DNA of 64,000 bases from Bacillaceae bacterium JMAK1 (GTDB lineage Bacteria > Bacillota > Bacilli > Bacillales > Marinococcaceae). A model generated the notes under the pieces. That model was given only the letters and a program-made list of their open reading frames with translations. It was not told where the DNA came from and ran no database searches. The position numbers and the translations under genes were made by a program. The stretch lies in the NCBI GenBank assembly GCA_012970285.1, contig JIBW01000002.1:1054001-1118000 (forward strand), read 5' to 3'. Positions 45,947 through 54,346 of the stretch are shown piece after piece (the stretch's first letter is position 1; each line of letters starts with the position of its first letter).

Positions 45947-46200
45947 ACGGTTCGCTCCCTTTTACGCCAATGCTCCCAAGAAAGACACTGTAATTCGTCA
46001 TCGGTAAACGATTGATACATCGTTCCGGTCGCCTTTTCATCACTAATGAGCATTGATATGGCTTTAAATTCATGAGACACGTCGGTCCTCTCTTCATAAA
46101 TCGCATGCATAACTGGTATGATACTGGCACTTAAAATTGAAAGTAGCAACAACGCCGAGACGACTTCAATCAGCGTGAATCCTTGACTTTGATTTAACAT
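45928..46200 (-). CDS. comGE: Pseudopilin ComGE
   Basis: 90 residues: QGFTLIEVVSALLLLSILSA prepilin start, short C-terminal domain. Overlaps comGD by 35 bases. Minor pseudopilin of the DNA-uptake pilus. Confidence 0.87.
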   Translation of the reverse strand: MLNQSQGFTLIEVVSALLLLSILSASIIPVMHAIYEERTDVSHEFKAISMLISDEKATGTMYQSFTDDELQCLSWEHWRKRERTVCLELP

Positions 46201-46639
46201 AATAAAATCTCCCTGAACCGATCAAAAACACAAATCGATAATTATGACGCTTTCCTTCAAACTGAAATGAACCTGAAAACCGTGTGTTTCCATTCGATAG
46301 AAACATAATGCGATAAGGCGCCATCGTTAATCCAGCCGCCCGCATGTCTTCAGGGAATGGATGAGAGCGGAGCACACGATCATCCATTTTCACTTCGTAC
46401 AGTAACGCTTCTGTCTGAACGTGTACATGCACCGTCTGACTGTTCGCCATCGCCTGTTGCTGACCAAAATACAAGTCAGCGACGAATTGCTCGATAAACG
46501 CGTCTGTCGCTCGTTGTTTCATTAACTCGGTTGAAATGGCGACTGAAACGAATGCACAGATGCTTACGATCAACAAAACGATTGCCATTTCAATGAGCGT
46601 AAAGCCTTCTTTACGAATTAGACGTTTTTGCACGCACAA
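46166..46639 (-). CDS. comGD: Pseudopilin ComGD
   Basis: 157 residues: EGFTLIEMAIVLLIVSICA prepilin start after a basic leader, pilin-like C-terminal strands. Overlaps comGC by 29 bases. Confidence 0.9.
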   Translation of the reverse strand: MCVQKRLIRKEGFTLIEMAIVLLIVSICAFVSVAISTELMKQRATDAFIEQFVADLYFGQQQAMANSQTVHVHVQTEALLYEVKMDDRVLRSHPFPEDMRAAGLTMAPYRIMFLSNGNTRFSGSFQFEGKRHNYRFVFLIGSGRFYYVKSKSRIHAD

Positions 46640-46940
46640 TACCGTTTACAATTTCTAACTCTGTCCCGTCTGAACACTTTGTTCGCTCGACATAACCTGC
46701 TAAATCATTCAATGTAATGTCTTCAGCTTTCTTTCCTGATTCCACTGAAAAACTACCGACTTGAGATTGAATGAGATCCACCGTCGCTTCACAACTTTTT
46801 GAATGTGCAACATCGCTATTTTTCACCATATTCGGAACCGCAACGAGCAACAAAATTGAAATAATAAGCAAAACGATCATCATTTCAATTAACGTAAAGC
46901 CTTTTTGGTTATGGTAAAAACGCCTGATCAGATTCTTCAT
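46611..46940 (-). CDS. comGC: Major competence pseudopilin ComGC
   Basis: 109 residues: leader NLIRRFYHNQKG then FTLIEMMIVLLIISILLLVA. Two cysteines (CEATVDL and TKCSDG) can form the disulfide known in ComGC. Its ATG overlaps the TGA of the 46-codon upstream ORF (ATGA), so the start is probably coupled to it. Confidence 0.93.
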   Translation of the reverse strand: MKNLIRRFYHNQKGFTLIEMMIVLLIISILLLVAVPNMVKNSDVAHSKSCEATVDLIQSQVGSFSVESGKKAEDITLNDLAGYVERTKCSDGTELEIVNGIVRAKTSNS

Positions 46941-47077
46941 TGCTGTTCCCTCTCATACATGCGTTTAAGCAGTAGCTCTATGTCTAAACATTGCTGAATT
47001 TCAAGTCGATGCATCCGCTGTTCAAGTCGTTGAAGTGCATGCTCCACTTCGCTTCGTTTTTGTTCGTGGATTAACAT
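46937..47077 (-). CDS. Unannotated 46-residue ORF between comGB and comGC
   Basis: ATG at 47077 preceded by AAGGGAGGG five bases upstream; 46 codons; the TGA overlaps the comGC ATG in an ATGA junction. It starts 11 bases after the comGB stop. The product (LIHEQKRSEVEHALQRLEQR, then MHRLEIQQCLDIELLLKR) is a charged, heptad-like helix with one Cys and no membrane segment. Spacing, ribosome site and coupling argue for a real gene. I recognise no homologue; comGB and comGC normally abut. Confidence 0.65.
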   Translation of the reverse strand: MLIHEQKRSEVEHALQRLEQRMHRLEIQQCLDIELLLKRMYEREQQ

Positions 47078-47088
47078 ATTACCCTCCC

Positions 47089-48126
47089 TTAATAGGCGTC
47101 GATGGACGTAATCAATTGAAAAATCGGTAAAAAGATAGACAGAAAAAGCAACAACATAAACAATCCGATAACGAGAAATAAAATCGGTTGAACCGTCATC
47201 GTAATCTGCTGTACACGCTGCAATAAATCATTCCAAAGCATCTCACTATAGTGAATCAAATCATCCGCAAGTTTCCCCGTTTGCTGACCGTGTTGAATAA
47301 TTTCTTTAAATTCTGCTGTGTAGCAGCCGCTGTTTACGACAACTTCAGGAAACTGCAACCCTTCGTTTAATGCTGCTTTCATTCGCTCTCCTTCTTCTTT
47401 AAAAATAGACAGGCGGCTTTGGTCGACAAACACGGTAAGCACATCTAAAACGTGCAGTCCCCCTTTTAACAGTTGACCGAACTGGAGGCTAAAAGAATAC
47501 GTCAAATACATCCGCAACAGTCGTTTGACAAGGGGGATTTTCAGTAACAATTGATATTGCTCTAGGCTCGTTTTGTTCTTAAATGACACATAATAATACA
47601 TAACGCCTAAGATTGTGATCACAAGGAGAAGAAGCAAACCGTAAGGAATCGATTGAAAGAATAGGAAAGTCATCGTTGTAATTGCGGGGTATTCAATATC
47701 CATCGTTTGAAATAATGCTTCGAATTGAGGAAACACGAAGAAAACCATAAAGGAGAATAACATCGCGATGATCCAAATTAACAGAATTGGATAACGTGCA
47801 ATAGTCATGAATTGTTGTTTGACCTTTTCACGTTCTTTTAGCATCCGTCCTGCATAATAGAACCCTCGATTTAGTCGTCCATAACGTTCTGAAAAAAATA
47901 AATAAGCTTGAATGTCGTTAGGCAATTCTAAACGCTCCAATGCCTCTTCCCAGGACTTCCCTTCACCGAGTGCTGTCAACCAATTAGAAATAATTGATTT
48001 CGCATAAGGACCGTCTTGTATTCCTAACAACGAGGCGCCGTGATGTAACGTATACCCACGCTCAAGCAGACGACTTAAATTCAAGAAGAAGTTCGCTTTG
48101 TCACTTGCTTTCCACTTTTTCTTCAT
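47089..48126 (-). CDS. comGB: Competence inner-membrane platform protein ComGB
   Basis: 345 residues, GspF/PilC family: two T2SF domains (about 10-130 and 200-325) and three membrane helices (around 114-132, 158-178, 317-340). TGKLADDLIHYSEM is the conserved second-domain block. Anchors pseudopilus assembly. Its start overlaps the comGA stop by four bases. Confidence 0.92.
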   Translation of the reverse strand: MKKKWKASDKANFFLNLSRLLERGYTLHHGASLLGIQDGPYAKSIISNWLTALGEGKSWEEALERLELPNDIQAYLFFSERYGRLNRGFYYAGRMLKEREKVKQQFMTIARYPILLIWIIAMLFSFMVFFVFPQFEALFQTMDIEYPAITTMTFLFFQSIPYGLLLLLVITILGVMYYYVSFKNKTSLEQYQLLLKIPLVKRLLRMYLTYSFSLQFGQLLKGGLHVLDVLTVFVDQSRLSIFKEEGERMKAALNEGLQFPEVVVNSGCYTAEFKEIIQHGQQTGKLADDLIHYSEMLWNDLLQRVQQITMTVQPILFLVIGLFMLLLFLSIFLPIFQLITSIDAY

Positions 48127-49073
48127 ACATACGTACCGAGTGGCAATTCATGGTCCAGTAAATTCTGCTCTTGGCAACGTGCGATTTGCAACATCAAAGG
48201 CTCGCCACTTAAAAATTGATAAGAGGCCATCCTACCTGACGGATGAGCAACAAGCGTTTGAGAAACAACAGCAACGACACTTTCATATAAATAATTTGCG
48301 CTAAGACCAAATTCCATTAATCTTACGAGTGCACCTGCGGGATGTCTCGTGTGTAACGATGTGAGTACGAGGTGCCCTGTCATCGCTGCTCTTACGGCTA
48401 TTTTAGCGGTCACTTCATCTCGGATTTCTCCAATCATCAGCACATCAGGATCATGACGTAATGCTGCCTTTAGAGCATTGGCATAGCTTAAACCCGCTTG
48501 TTCATTTACTTGCAATTGGGTATACAGTGGATTGGGCTTCTCAATAGGGTCTTCTACAGAAATGATATGGCGAAGTTGATCGTTTGAAATTTCTTTAAGA
48601 AGGGCATACATCGTAGTCGTTTTACCAGAACCAGTTGGTCCTGTTAGTAGAATTAATCCGTGGGTAAGGGTACAAAACTGCTGAAGTTGTTTCTTAGCAC
48701 TAACGTCAGTCGTTAGTGTATCAAGTTGATAATGATCCGAAAGAGGAAGTAGTCTAGCAGCTAATCGCTCACCAAATGTAATTGGCATCGTTGATAATCG
48801 AATCGCAACGTGTTCTTTTCCAAAATGAAACGACAGTGAGCCGTCTTGAGGCATCCTTCGTTCCCCAATATCCATGCCTGACTGGAACTTCAAATGTGCA
48901 ATAAGCTTGTCGCTAAGTTTGCGTGGTAGGCGACTATGTTCCAATAAAACACCTTGTTTCCGAAAATAAACGAGTGTTTGCTCTTTAAGCGGATGAAAAT
49001 GCACATCTGTCGCACGTTCTAAAAATGCTACTTGGAACAATGAATGAACATCTTCATACACGATTCCACCCAA
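48123..49073 (-). CDS. comGA: Competence assembly ATPase ComGA
   Basis: 316 residues, GspE/PilB family. Walker A LLTGPTGSGKTTTMYALLKE, Asp box SVEDPIE, Walker B DVLMIGEIRDEVTAKIA, His box MTGHLVLTSLHTRHPAGAL. Drives pseudopilus assembly. TTG start; GGTGA lies four bases upstream. No ComK box of the AAAA-N5-TTTT type is visible before it. Confidence 0.93.
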   Translation of the reverse strand: MGGIVYEDVHSLFQVAFLERATDVHFHPLKEQTLVYFRKQGVLLEHSRLPRKLSDKLIAHLKFQSGMDIGERRMPQDGSLSFHFGKEHVAIRLSTMPITFGERLAARLLPLSDHYQLDTLTTDVSAKKQLQQFCTLTHGLILLTGPTGSGKTTTMYALLKEISNDQLRHIISVEDPIEKPNPLYTQLQVNEQAGLSYANALKAALRHDPDVLMIGEIRDEVTAKIAVRAAMTGHLVLTSLHTRHPAGALVRLMEFGLSANYLYESVVAVVSQTLVAHPSGRMASYQFLSGEPLMLQIARCQEQNLLDHELPLGTYV

Positions 49074-49205
49074 CGCTTCACCGTCCTTTCTTGCTTCATG
49101 TCAACTCTCTCAATCGTACAAATTCGACAATGAACTACAGATTCCTTTTTTTATTTTGTAATATTTTTATGAAACGGTAGTGACATTTACTAATCACATT
49201 CATAG

Positions 49206-49246
49206 AAAAAAACAGAATTTCCACAAATATGGAAGATCTGTTTTTT
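49206..49246 (-). terminator. Terminator after the 49282 gene
   Basis: AAAAAACAGA, TTCC and GGAA, TCTGTTTTTTT pair on the minus strand. Confidence 0.75.
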
Positions 49247-49281
49247 GTCTTTTAAACGATTGATAGAGTAACCATGAGTTT

Positions 49282-49566
49282 TTATCTCTTACCTTTTAGC
49301 TCTAAAATGATCGGTGCTATATTCAGCGTGATGGAGACGATTGTCAAAAACCATAAAGCCCGTTCGATGCCTGGCACCACATCCAATAAGGCAGCCCAAT
49401 CTTCGACTTTCACCCACTCGGATACGAGACTGTATTCTGCACAAAGTGTTAATGCTGTAAATGACAATCCCAACGCCATAGCAAGCTTATAATCCTTACC
49501 TGCTTTATAAAGATAAAGATTTATAAAAGTCGCAACGATTGCAATAACCCCTAAGATTACCCACAT
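49282..49566 (-). CDS. Hypothetical three-helix membrane protein
   Basis: 94 residues. Membrane segments at about 2-18, 28-46 and 68-88, with a small acidic loop VSEWVKVEDWAALLDVV between the second and third. No recognised motif. The isolated gene has a terminator 36 bases on. It lies beside comGA but is likely separate. Confidence 0.6.
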   Translation of the reverse strand: MWVILGVIAIVATFINLYLYKAGKDYKLAMALGLSFTALTLCAEYSLVSEWVKVEDWAALLDVVPGIERALWFLTIVSITLNIAPIILELKGKR

Positions 49567-49789
49567 ATCTAGACCTCAATATAGTTTTATTTCCTTCCTT
49601 TTATAATAGTAATCCACTTTCTCAATTTTGCATATTTTTTATTACCTAGAAAAAACTTAATCTCTAAGATTCAACACGTTGAATGGCATGCACTCTGCCT
49701 TGTTGTTTACCGACTTCTCATTGGAGAACTTTTAATCGCCCTAAAAGTTGATCTAGTACATGTTATCTATCGATCACCTGTTCGTTCAA

Positions 49790-50179
49790 TTATAGTACTT
49801 GCTCATTCACAGGGTTTTCTATTAAAAACGACAACGCTTCGTCTTCATTCAAAAAATGCAGTTCACGTTTATGCTTGGATTGCCTTGTTGTGCGCTTTAA
49901 CTGTAACTTAGCAACTTCGCTTTTTACAATAACAGCCGCTCTTTGCATGCCAACTTCTAACAGCCATTCCTGATGGGATACGATTGCTTTTTGTGTTTCT
50001 GGTTGAAAAGCAGTGACATCTTGCATATAGACGAGCACATCAAACCTAGGTGTAGAAAATTGTTGAATGAGTCGTTCAATTTCACGATTAGCTTCTTCAA
50101 CCCCTTCTGAAGTTAATTCACTCGTCCAATGAATGCCTATAACTTTATGCTCAGCGTTTACAATGTTAATTCGATACAT
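49790..50179 (-). CDS. STAS-like (SpoIIAA-like) protein
   Basis: 129 residues: VIGIHWTSELTSEGVEEANR, FDVLVYMQDVTAFQPETQKA and VGMQRAAVIVKSEVAK follow the STAS/SpoIIAA-like layout (small beta-alpha protein with DVT in the loop). No phosphorylatable Ser of the SpoIIAA type is clear. Function unknown; similarity is weak. Confidence 0.55.
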   Translation of the reverse strand: MYRINIVNAEHKVIGIHWTSELTSEGVEEANREIERLIQQFSTPRFDVLVYMQDVTAFQPETQKAIVSHQEWLLEVGMQRAAVIVKSEVAKLQLKRTTRQSKHKRELHFLNEDEALSFLIENPVNEQVL

Positions 50180-50298
50180 TAAGAAAACCCTCCAATTTCA
50201 ATTAAGTAGGTAACTTTACCCAAATATCACCCAACCGAAACAAGACTTTAGTCATCATACATTTATAAACAGTACTCACTTATAAGTAACGAAATAAC

Positions 50299-50337
50299 AA
50301 AAAGACTGCAACAAATTACCGTTGCTGCAGTCTTTTC
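50299..50337 (-). terminator. Terminator of the rocR-thiE transcript
   Basis: AAAAGACTGCA and TGCAGTCTTTTT pair, with inner GCAACGG/TTGTTGC pairing partly; the minus strand ends in a T-run. Confidence 0.75.
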
Positions 50338-50349
50338 TAAGCTGTCTAT

Positions 50350-50931
50350 TTAATTCGTAATCTCTATTTCTTTCACCCAATAGAAATAATCATAACTGTC
50401 CATGCCAGGGAAAGGTGGATCTTCAAAGGATGGGTCGTCCCCTCGTTGTCCTGCATGATTCTCCCACGTGTGCAAATAATACACTTCTGCGCGAGCAGCA
50501 TCTGTTTCAAGCTCGATTTCTGCTTCTCCTTCAACGCCATAGACTGTATAGGCATCTAGACGGTTTGGAAACGAAAAGATGACGCCATCGTCAACAATGT
50601 CTCCTTCAAGTTCATTCGTTTCGTTGCCACTCTGGTATAACGTGACCGATGCATCCATCACTTCTGAACCGTGAATGCGTTCATCGTTCTCATCATAAAA
50701 CATCACACCAACATACTCTTCGCCTTCAATTTCCCCGTCAGGGAGCATTCCCCAGTCCCAATGAACGGTTACAGTCTCGTCTTCAATGTGTCCTTCTAAC
50801 GTCAGCGTGTCTTTTAATTCTTCGTGGTCAATGCGATCTGCACTTGAAACATAAAAATATCCTCCAACGAAGAGAAACGCCATTAACGCCCCTGGTATAA
50901 TTAACATCCATTTGTTGCTTCCTTTAAACAT
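50350..50931 (-). CDS. Hypothetical membrane-anchored extracytoplasmic protein
   Basis: 193 residues from the ATG at 50931 (AGGGGAGAA upstream). A single N-terminal anchor (about 10-27: MLIIPGALMAFLFVGGYF) and a strongly acidic extracytoplasmic domain rich in beta-strand (GEIEGEEYVGVMFYDEND). The end of thiE overlaps it by eight bases. No known family. Acidic surface fits an outside, salty or alkaline environment. Confidence 0.6.
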   Translation of the reverse strand: MFKGSNKWMLIIPGALMAFLFVGGYFYVSSADRIDHEELKDTLTLEGHIEDETVTVHWDWGMLPDGEIEGEEYVGVMFYDENDERIHGSEVMDASVTLYQSGNETNELEGDIVDDGVIFSFPNRLDAYTVYGVEGEAEIELETDAARAEVYYLHTWENHAGQRGDDPSFEDPPFPGMDSYDYFYWVKEIEITN

Positions 50932-51562
50932 GTTTTCTCCCCTGATCATATAAAGTTTGGTAGATTTCTGCTACTTCCTTAACAGATGTCGCTTGTAACA
51001 CATCACTAATAACAGCGACTTGTGTTACCCCGGTTTCAATGACAGAGACAGCGTTGTGCCTGTTAATCCCACCAATCGCAACGGTTGGAATTGATACGCT
51101 TTCAACAATTTCTCGTAACAACGGGGGACCAATTTCTTGTTGTGTATCTTTTTTTGTTGCTGTTTTAAACACCGGACCGACACCGATATAATCCGCCCCA
51201 TCACGCTCGGCATGTTGAGCTTCTTCTAATGAATGCGTGGAGATTCCGATGATTTTGTTGTCTCCAAGAAGCTTTCTTGCCTCGACGAGTGGCACGTCAT
51301 CTTGTCCGAAATGAACTCCGTCAGCATCAATGATTAGTGCCACATCTAAATGATCGTTCATAATAAACGGAACGTCATAGCTTTTGGCTAATGCAGAAAG
51401 CGCTCTTGCATTTTCAATGACTTGTTTCTTCGTACCCTTTTTGTCGCGATATTGAATCATCTTGGCGCCACCTTGAAGCGTTTCTTCCATCACTTCAAGA
51501 AGAGGGCGCCCAGGATGCAACTCTTCTGCTGTAATTGCGTAAAGACCATTTTGAAGCATCAA
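50924..51562 (-). CDS. thiE: Thiamine phosphate synthase
   Basis: 212 residues. Joins HMP-PP and thiazole phosphate: GGAKMIQYRDKKGTKK, FIMNDHLDVALIIDADGVHFGQDD, IGVGPVFKTATKKD and VAIGGINRHNAVSV. Its ATG overlaps the rocR stop by four bases (ATGA), so it is translated behind a nitrogen regulator rather than in a thi operon. No TPP riboswitch seen upstream. Confidence 0.93.
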   Translation of the reverse strand: MMLQNGLYAITAEELHPGRPLLEVMEETLQGGAKMIQYRDKKGTKKQVIENARALSALAKSYDVPFIMNDHLDVALIIDADGVHFGQDDVPLVEARKLLGDNKIIGISTHSLEEAQHAERDGADYIGVGPVFKTATKKDTQQEIGPPLLREIVESVSIPTVAIGGINRHNAVSVIETGVTQVAVISDVLQATSVKEVAEIYQTLYDQGRKHV

Positions 51563-52911
51563 GTATCTTCCTTTATGTTCAGTTTTTTGATTCGGTATTG
51601 AAGTGTCTGGCGACTCATACCAATTGCTTTTGCTGTTTGCGAAATGTTTCCGTGATGTTCTTGTAAAGCAAGTTGTAAGTACTGTCGTTCTTGTTCAAAC
51701 ATGTAATCATGAAAGTTTTGCGATGTTGTTGCTGGCTCAGAACGCTCTGCTACTGCAAAATAGTTTGGCAGGTGTTCTTGTCGTAAACAAACATCTTGGT
51801 CATCTATAAAATTCATTGCTCCTTCAATGACGTGCTCAAGTTCTCTTACATTGCCTGGGTAATCATGATCATGTAACTGACGCATAAACCCTTCACTCAT
51901 TTCTCGAATCTTTAAATTGAACCGTTTGTTAAATTTATCAACAAACGAGAACACGAGCGGCTCTATGTCTTCTTTTCGTTCTCGTAGTGGCGGTACGTGA
52001 AGACTAACGACGTTTAGACGGTAATACAAATCACGACGAAGTCTTCCTTCTTCAATCGCAACAATCGGGTCTTCGTTCATCGTTGCAACGACCCTTACAT
52101 CGACTTTTTGGTCTTGAATTGCGCCGACCCGTCGGACGCGTTTATCTTGTAACACGCGTAGTAATTTTGCTTGGAGCACCATCGGCAAGGAATTGAGCTC
52201 ATCTAAAAGCAACGTGCCCTTATCCGCTTGTTCAAACAAGCCTGCCTTTTCTTTCGCACCGGTAAAAGCTCCCGTAGCTGTCCCGAACAAAATACTCTCA
52301 AGCAATGTTTCTGGGATGGCTGCACAGTTTTGGGTCACATATGGACCGTTTCCTCGTTCACTTCCAGTATGAATACTTTCGGCAAACAACTCTTTTCCCG
52401 TACCTGTTTCACCAATAACTAGAACCGAAGACGTCGTTCGAGTTGCCCGCTTTGCTTCTTCAATTACACGAAGCAACGCTTTCGAATGTCCGATAATATC
52501 AGCAAATGTAAATCGTTCATTCTGCCGTTTAGTTGCACTTTGCTCCATATAATGCTCTAACCGGGTCACATCTCGAGACAGCTCGACTGCACCGATGCAT
52601 TGATCTGCTTCATATAATGGGCTCGTCCGATTAATCGTCGTCACCTCATGACCATATGCATTTTTGTACGATTGTTTTCTAGAACGCGAGCTTTGTTTTG
52701 TATGAATCGCAGTGAGCAACGTGCTGTCTTCAACGCTTTTGAAAGAGAAAACTTCCTGGACTGGCCGGTTAATGACGTCTGTTGGGTCCATGCCTTCAAT
52801 CGTTGCCATCTGATCGTTGTAGTACATCGTCACTCCACGATGATCAATAATATGGACGCCAACGTCAAGTAAAGATAATAATTGACACACACTTTCCCGG
52901 CTCATAACCAT
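51559..52911 (-). CDS. rocR: Sigma-54-dependent activator RocR
   Basis: 450 residues from the ATG at 52911 (GGGGA upstream). An N-terminal PAS-type sensor domain (about 1-125: LLDVGVHIIDHRG), AAA+ with Walker A VIGETGTGKE, the sigma-54-contact loop GAFTGAKEKA, and a C-terminal Fis HTH (GNISQTAKAIGMSRQTLQYR). Placement divergent from rocD, whose promoter is -24/-12, fits RocR, the arginine catabolism activator. Confidence 0.9.
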   Translation of the reverse strand: MVMSRESVCQLLSLLDVGVHIIDHRGVTMYYNDQMATIEGMDPTDVINRPVQEVFSFKSVEDSTLLTAIHTKQSSRSRKQSYKNAYGHEVTTINRTSPLYEADQCIGAVELSRDVTRLEHYMEQSATKRQNERFTFADIIGHSKALLRVIEEAKRATRTTSSVLVIGETGTGKELFAESIHTGSERGNGPYVTQNCAAIPETLLESILFGTATGAFTGAKEKAGLFEQADKGTLLLDELNSLPMVLQAKLLRVLQDKRVRRVGAIQDQKVDVRVVATMNEDPIVAIEEGRLRRDLYYRLNVVSLHVPPLRERKEDIEPLVFSFVDKFNKRFNLKIREMSEGFMRQLHDHDYPGNVRELEHVIEGAMNFIDDQDVCLRQEHLPNYFAVAERSEPATTSQNFHDYMFEQERQYLQLALQEHHGNISQTAKAIGMSRQTLQYRIKKLNIKEDT

Positions 52912-52984
52912 ACGACGTTCCCCTTTCGCAATAGATTCTTTTATTATAGCAAATCCAGCTTTTTTTGACACACCTCTTCTATAG

Positions 52985-53002
52985 TTGGCTTGAAATTTGC
53001 AT
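52985..53002 (+). promoter_or_regulatory. Sigma-54 (-24/-12) promoter of rocD
   Basis: TTGGCTTGAAATTTGCAT contains GG and GC at the -24 and -12 positions with the exact 16-base frame TGGC-N7-TTGCA. It starts 50 bases before the rocD ATG. Confidence 0.88.
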
Positions 53003-53034
53003 AAGAATAAAGGTGAGAAAAGGAGTGACTATAC

Positions 53035-54228
53035 ATGTCGAATACTAAAAACTTAATTTCACAACACGATCACTACGGGGCACCGAATTATCACCCACTC
53101 CCTGTCGTGATCTCTGAAGGAACTGGCTCTTGGGTGAAAGATGCTGATGGAAACGAATTTCTTGATATGCTAAGCGCATATTCAGCAGTCAACCAAGGTC
53201 ATCGTCACCCTAAAATTATTGATGCATTAAAAGCGCAAGCCGATCGATTAACCTTATCCTCTCGCGCTTTTCATAACGATCAAATTGGTCCATTTTATGA
53301 GAAGCTCTCAAACCTTACAGGTAAAAATAAAATTCTACCGATGAACACCGGGGCAGAAGCCGTAGAAACAGCAATTAAAGCGGCACGTAGATGGGGCTAC
53401 CGCGTAAAAGGCATCCCGAACAACCAAGCTGAAATTATCGTTTGCACGGATAATTTCCATGGCCGTACGCTCGCTGCCGTGTCATTATCATCAAATGAGG
53501 AATACCAAAAAGACTTCGGCCCTCTTCTTCCAGGGATTAAAGTCATTCCATACGGTGATATTGATGCATTAAAAGCCGCCATCACAGAAAACACAGCTGC
53601 GTTTATGTTCGAACCGGTTCAAGGTGAAGCGGGAATTCTCATTCCACCGACTGGATTTTTGCAAGACGTTCGTGAATTATGTACGAAAGAAAATGTACTG
53701 ATGATTGCTGATGAAATTCAATGTGGTCTCGCTCGTACAGGGAAAATGTTCGCTTGTGAGCATGAAAATGTTACGCCTGACCTTTACATTCTAGGGAAGG
53801 CGCTTGGCGGAGGTGTTATGCCAATTTCTGCGGTTTGTGGTGATGAAGATGTACTGAATCTCTTTGAACCTGGTTCGCACGGTTCAACGTTTGGTGGAAA
53901 TCCGCTCGCATGTGCCGTATCCATTGCTGCGATGGACGTCATTGTTGAAGAAGACCTTGCCCAACGTGCCGAAAAATTAGGCAATTATTTTATGGAAGAG
54001 TGCAAAAAAATTAAGCACCCTGCCATTAAAGAAGTACGTGGAAAAGGGTTGTTTATCGGTATTGAGTTACACGAACCAGCGAGAACGTATTGCGAAAGCT
54101 TAATGGAAAAAGGCATGCTTTGTAAAGAAACACACGAAAACGTACTACGCCTTGCGCCACCACTTACGATTTCTAAAGAAGATCTTGATTTTGCGATTGC
54201 GAAGCTTAACGAAGTTTTTGCTAGCTAA
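53035..54228 (+). CDS. rocD: Ornithine aminotransferase
   Basis: 397 residues. Converts ornithine plus 2-oxoglutarate to glutamate semialdehyde. [27 protein letters not shown], the PLP lysine in [12 protein letters not shown], and [20 protein letters not shown] upstream. Takes the ornithine made by arginase (rocF, in this window). Confidence 0.96.
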   Translation: MSNTKNLISQHDHYGAPNYHPLPVVISEGTGSWVKDADGNEFLDMLSAYSAVNQGHRHPKIIDALKAQADRLTLSSRAFHNDQIGPFYEKLSNLTGKNKILPMNTGAEAVETAIKAARRWGYRVKGIPNNQAEIIVCTDNFHGRTLAAVSLSSNEEYQKDFGPLLPGIKVIPYGDIDALKAAITENTAAFMFEPVQGEAGILIPPTGFLQDVRELCTKENVLMIADEIQCGLARTGKMFACEHENVTPDLYILGKALGGGVMPISAVCGDEDVLNLFEPGSHGSTFGGNPLACAVSIAAMDVIVEEDLAQRAEKLGNYFMEECKKIKHPAIKEVRGKGLFIGIELHEPARTYCESLMEKGMLCKETHENVLRLAPPLTISKEDLDFAIAKLNEVFAS

Positions 54229-54256
54229 TCGCTCAAATAGCAACAGCCATTATAAA

Positions 54257-54292
54257 AAAGCGAGCCCATCGAATCAATCGATGGGCTCGCTT
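54257..54292 (+). terminator. Terminator after rocD
   Basis: AAGCGAGCCCATCGA and TCGATGGGCTCGCTT form a 15-base stem around ATCAA; T-run short. Confidence 0.75.
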
Positions 54293-54346
54293 ACGTGTAT
54301 GACGTTCGTTTACATTTCTCGCAACTGCCTGAATCTAAAATTTCAT

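Noticed and set aside
49074-49270. ComK box before comGA
   Set aside because: A-runs and T-runs are present but no AAAA-N5-TTTT pairs at proper spacing; AAAA-ACAGA-ATTT belongs to the terminator at 49206-49246.
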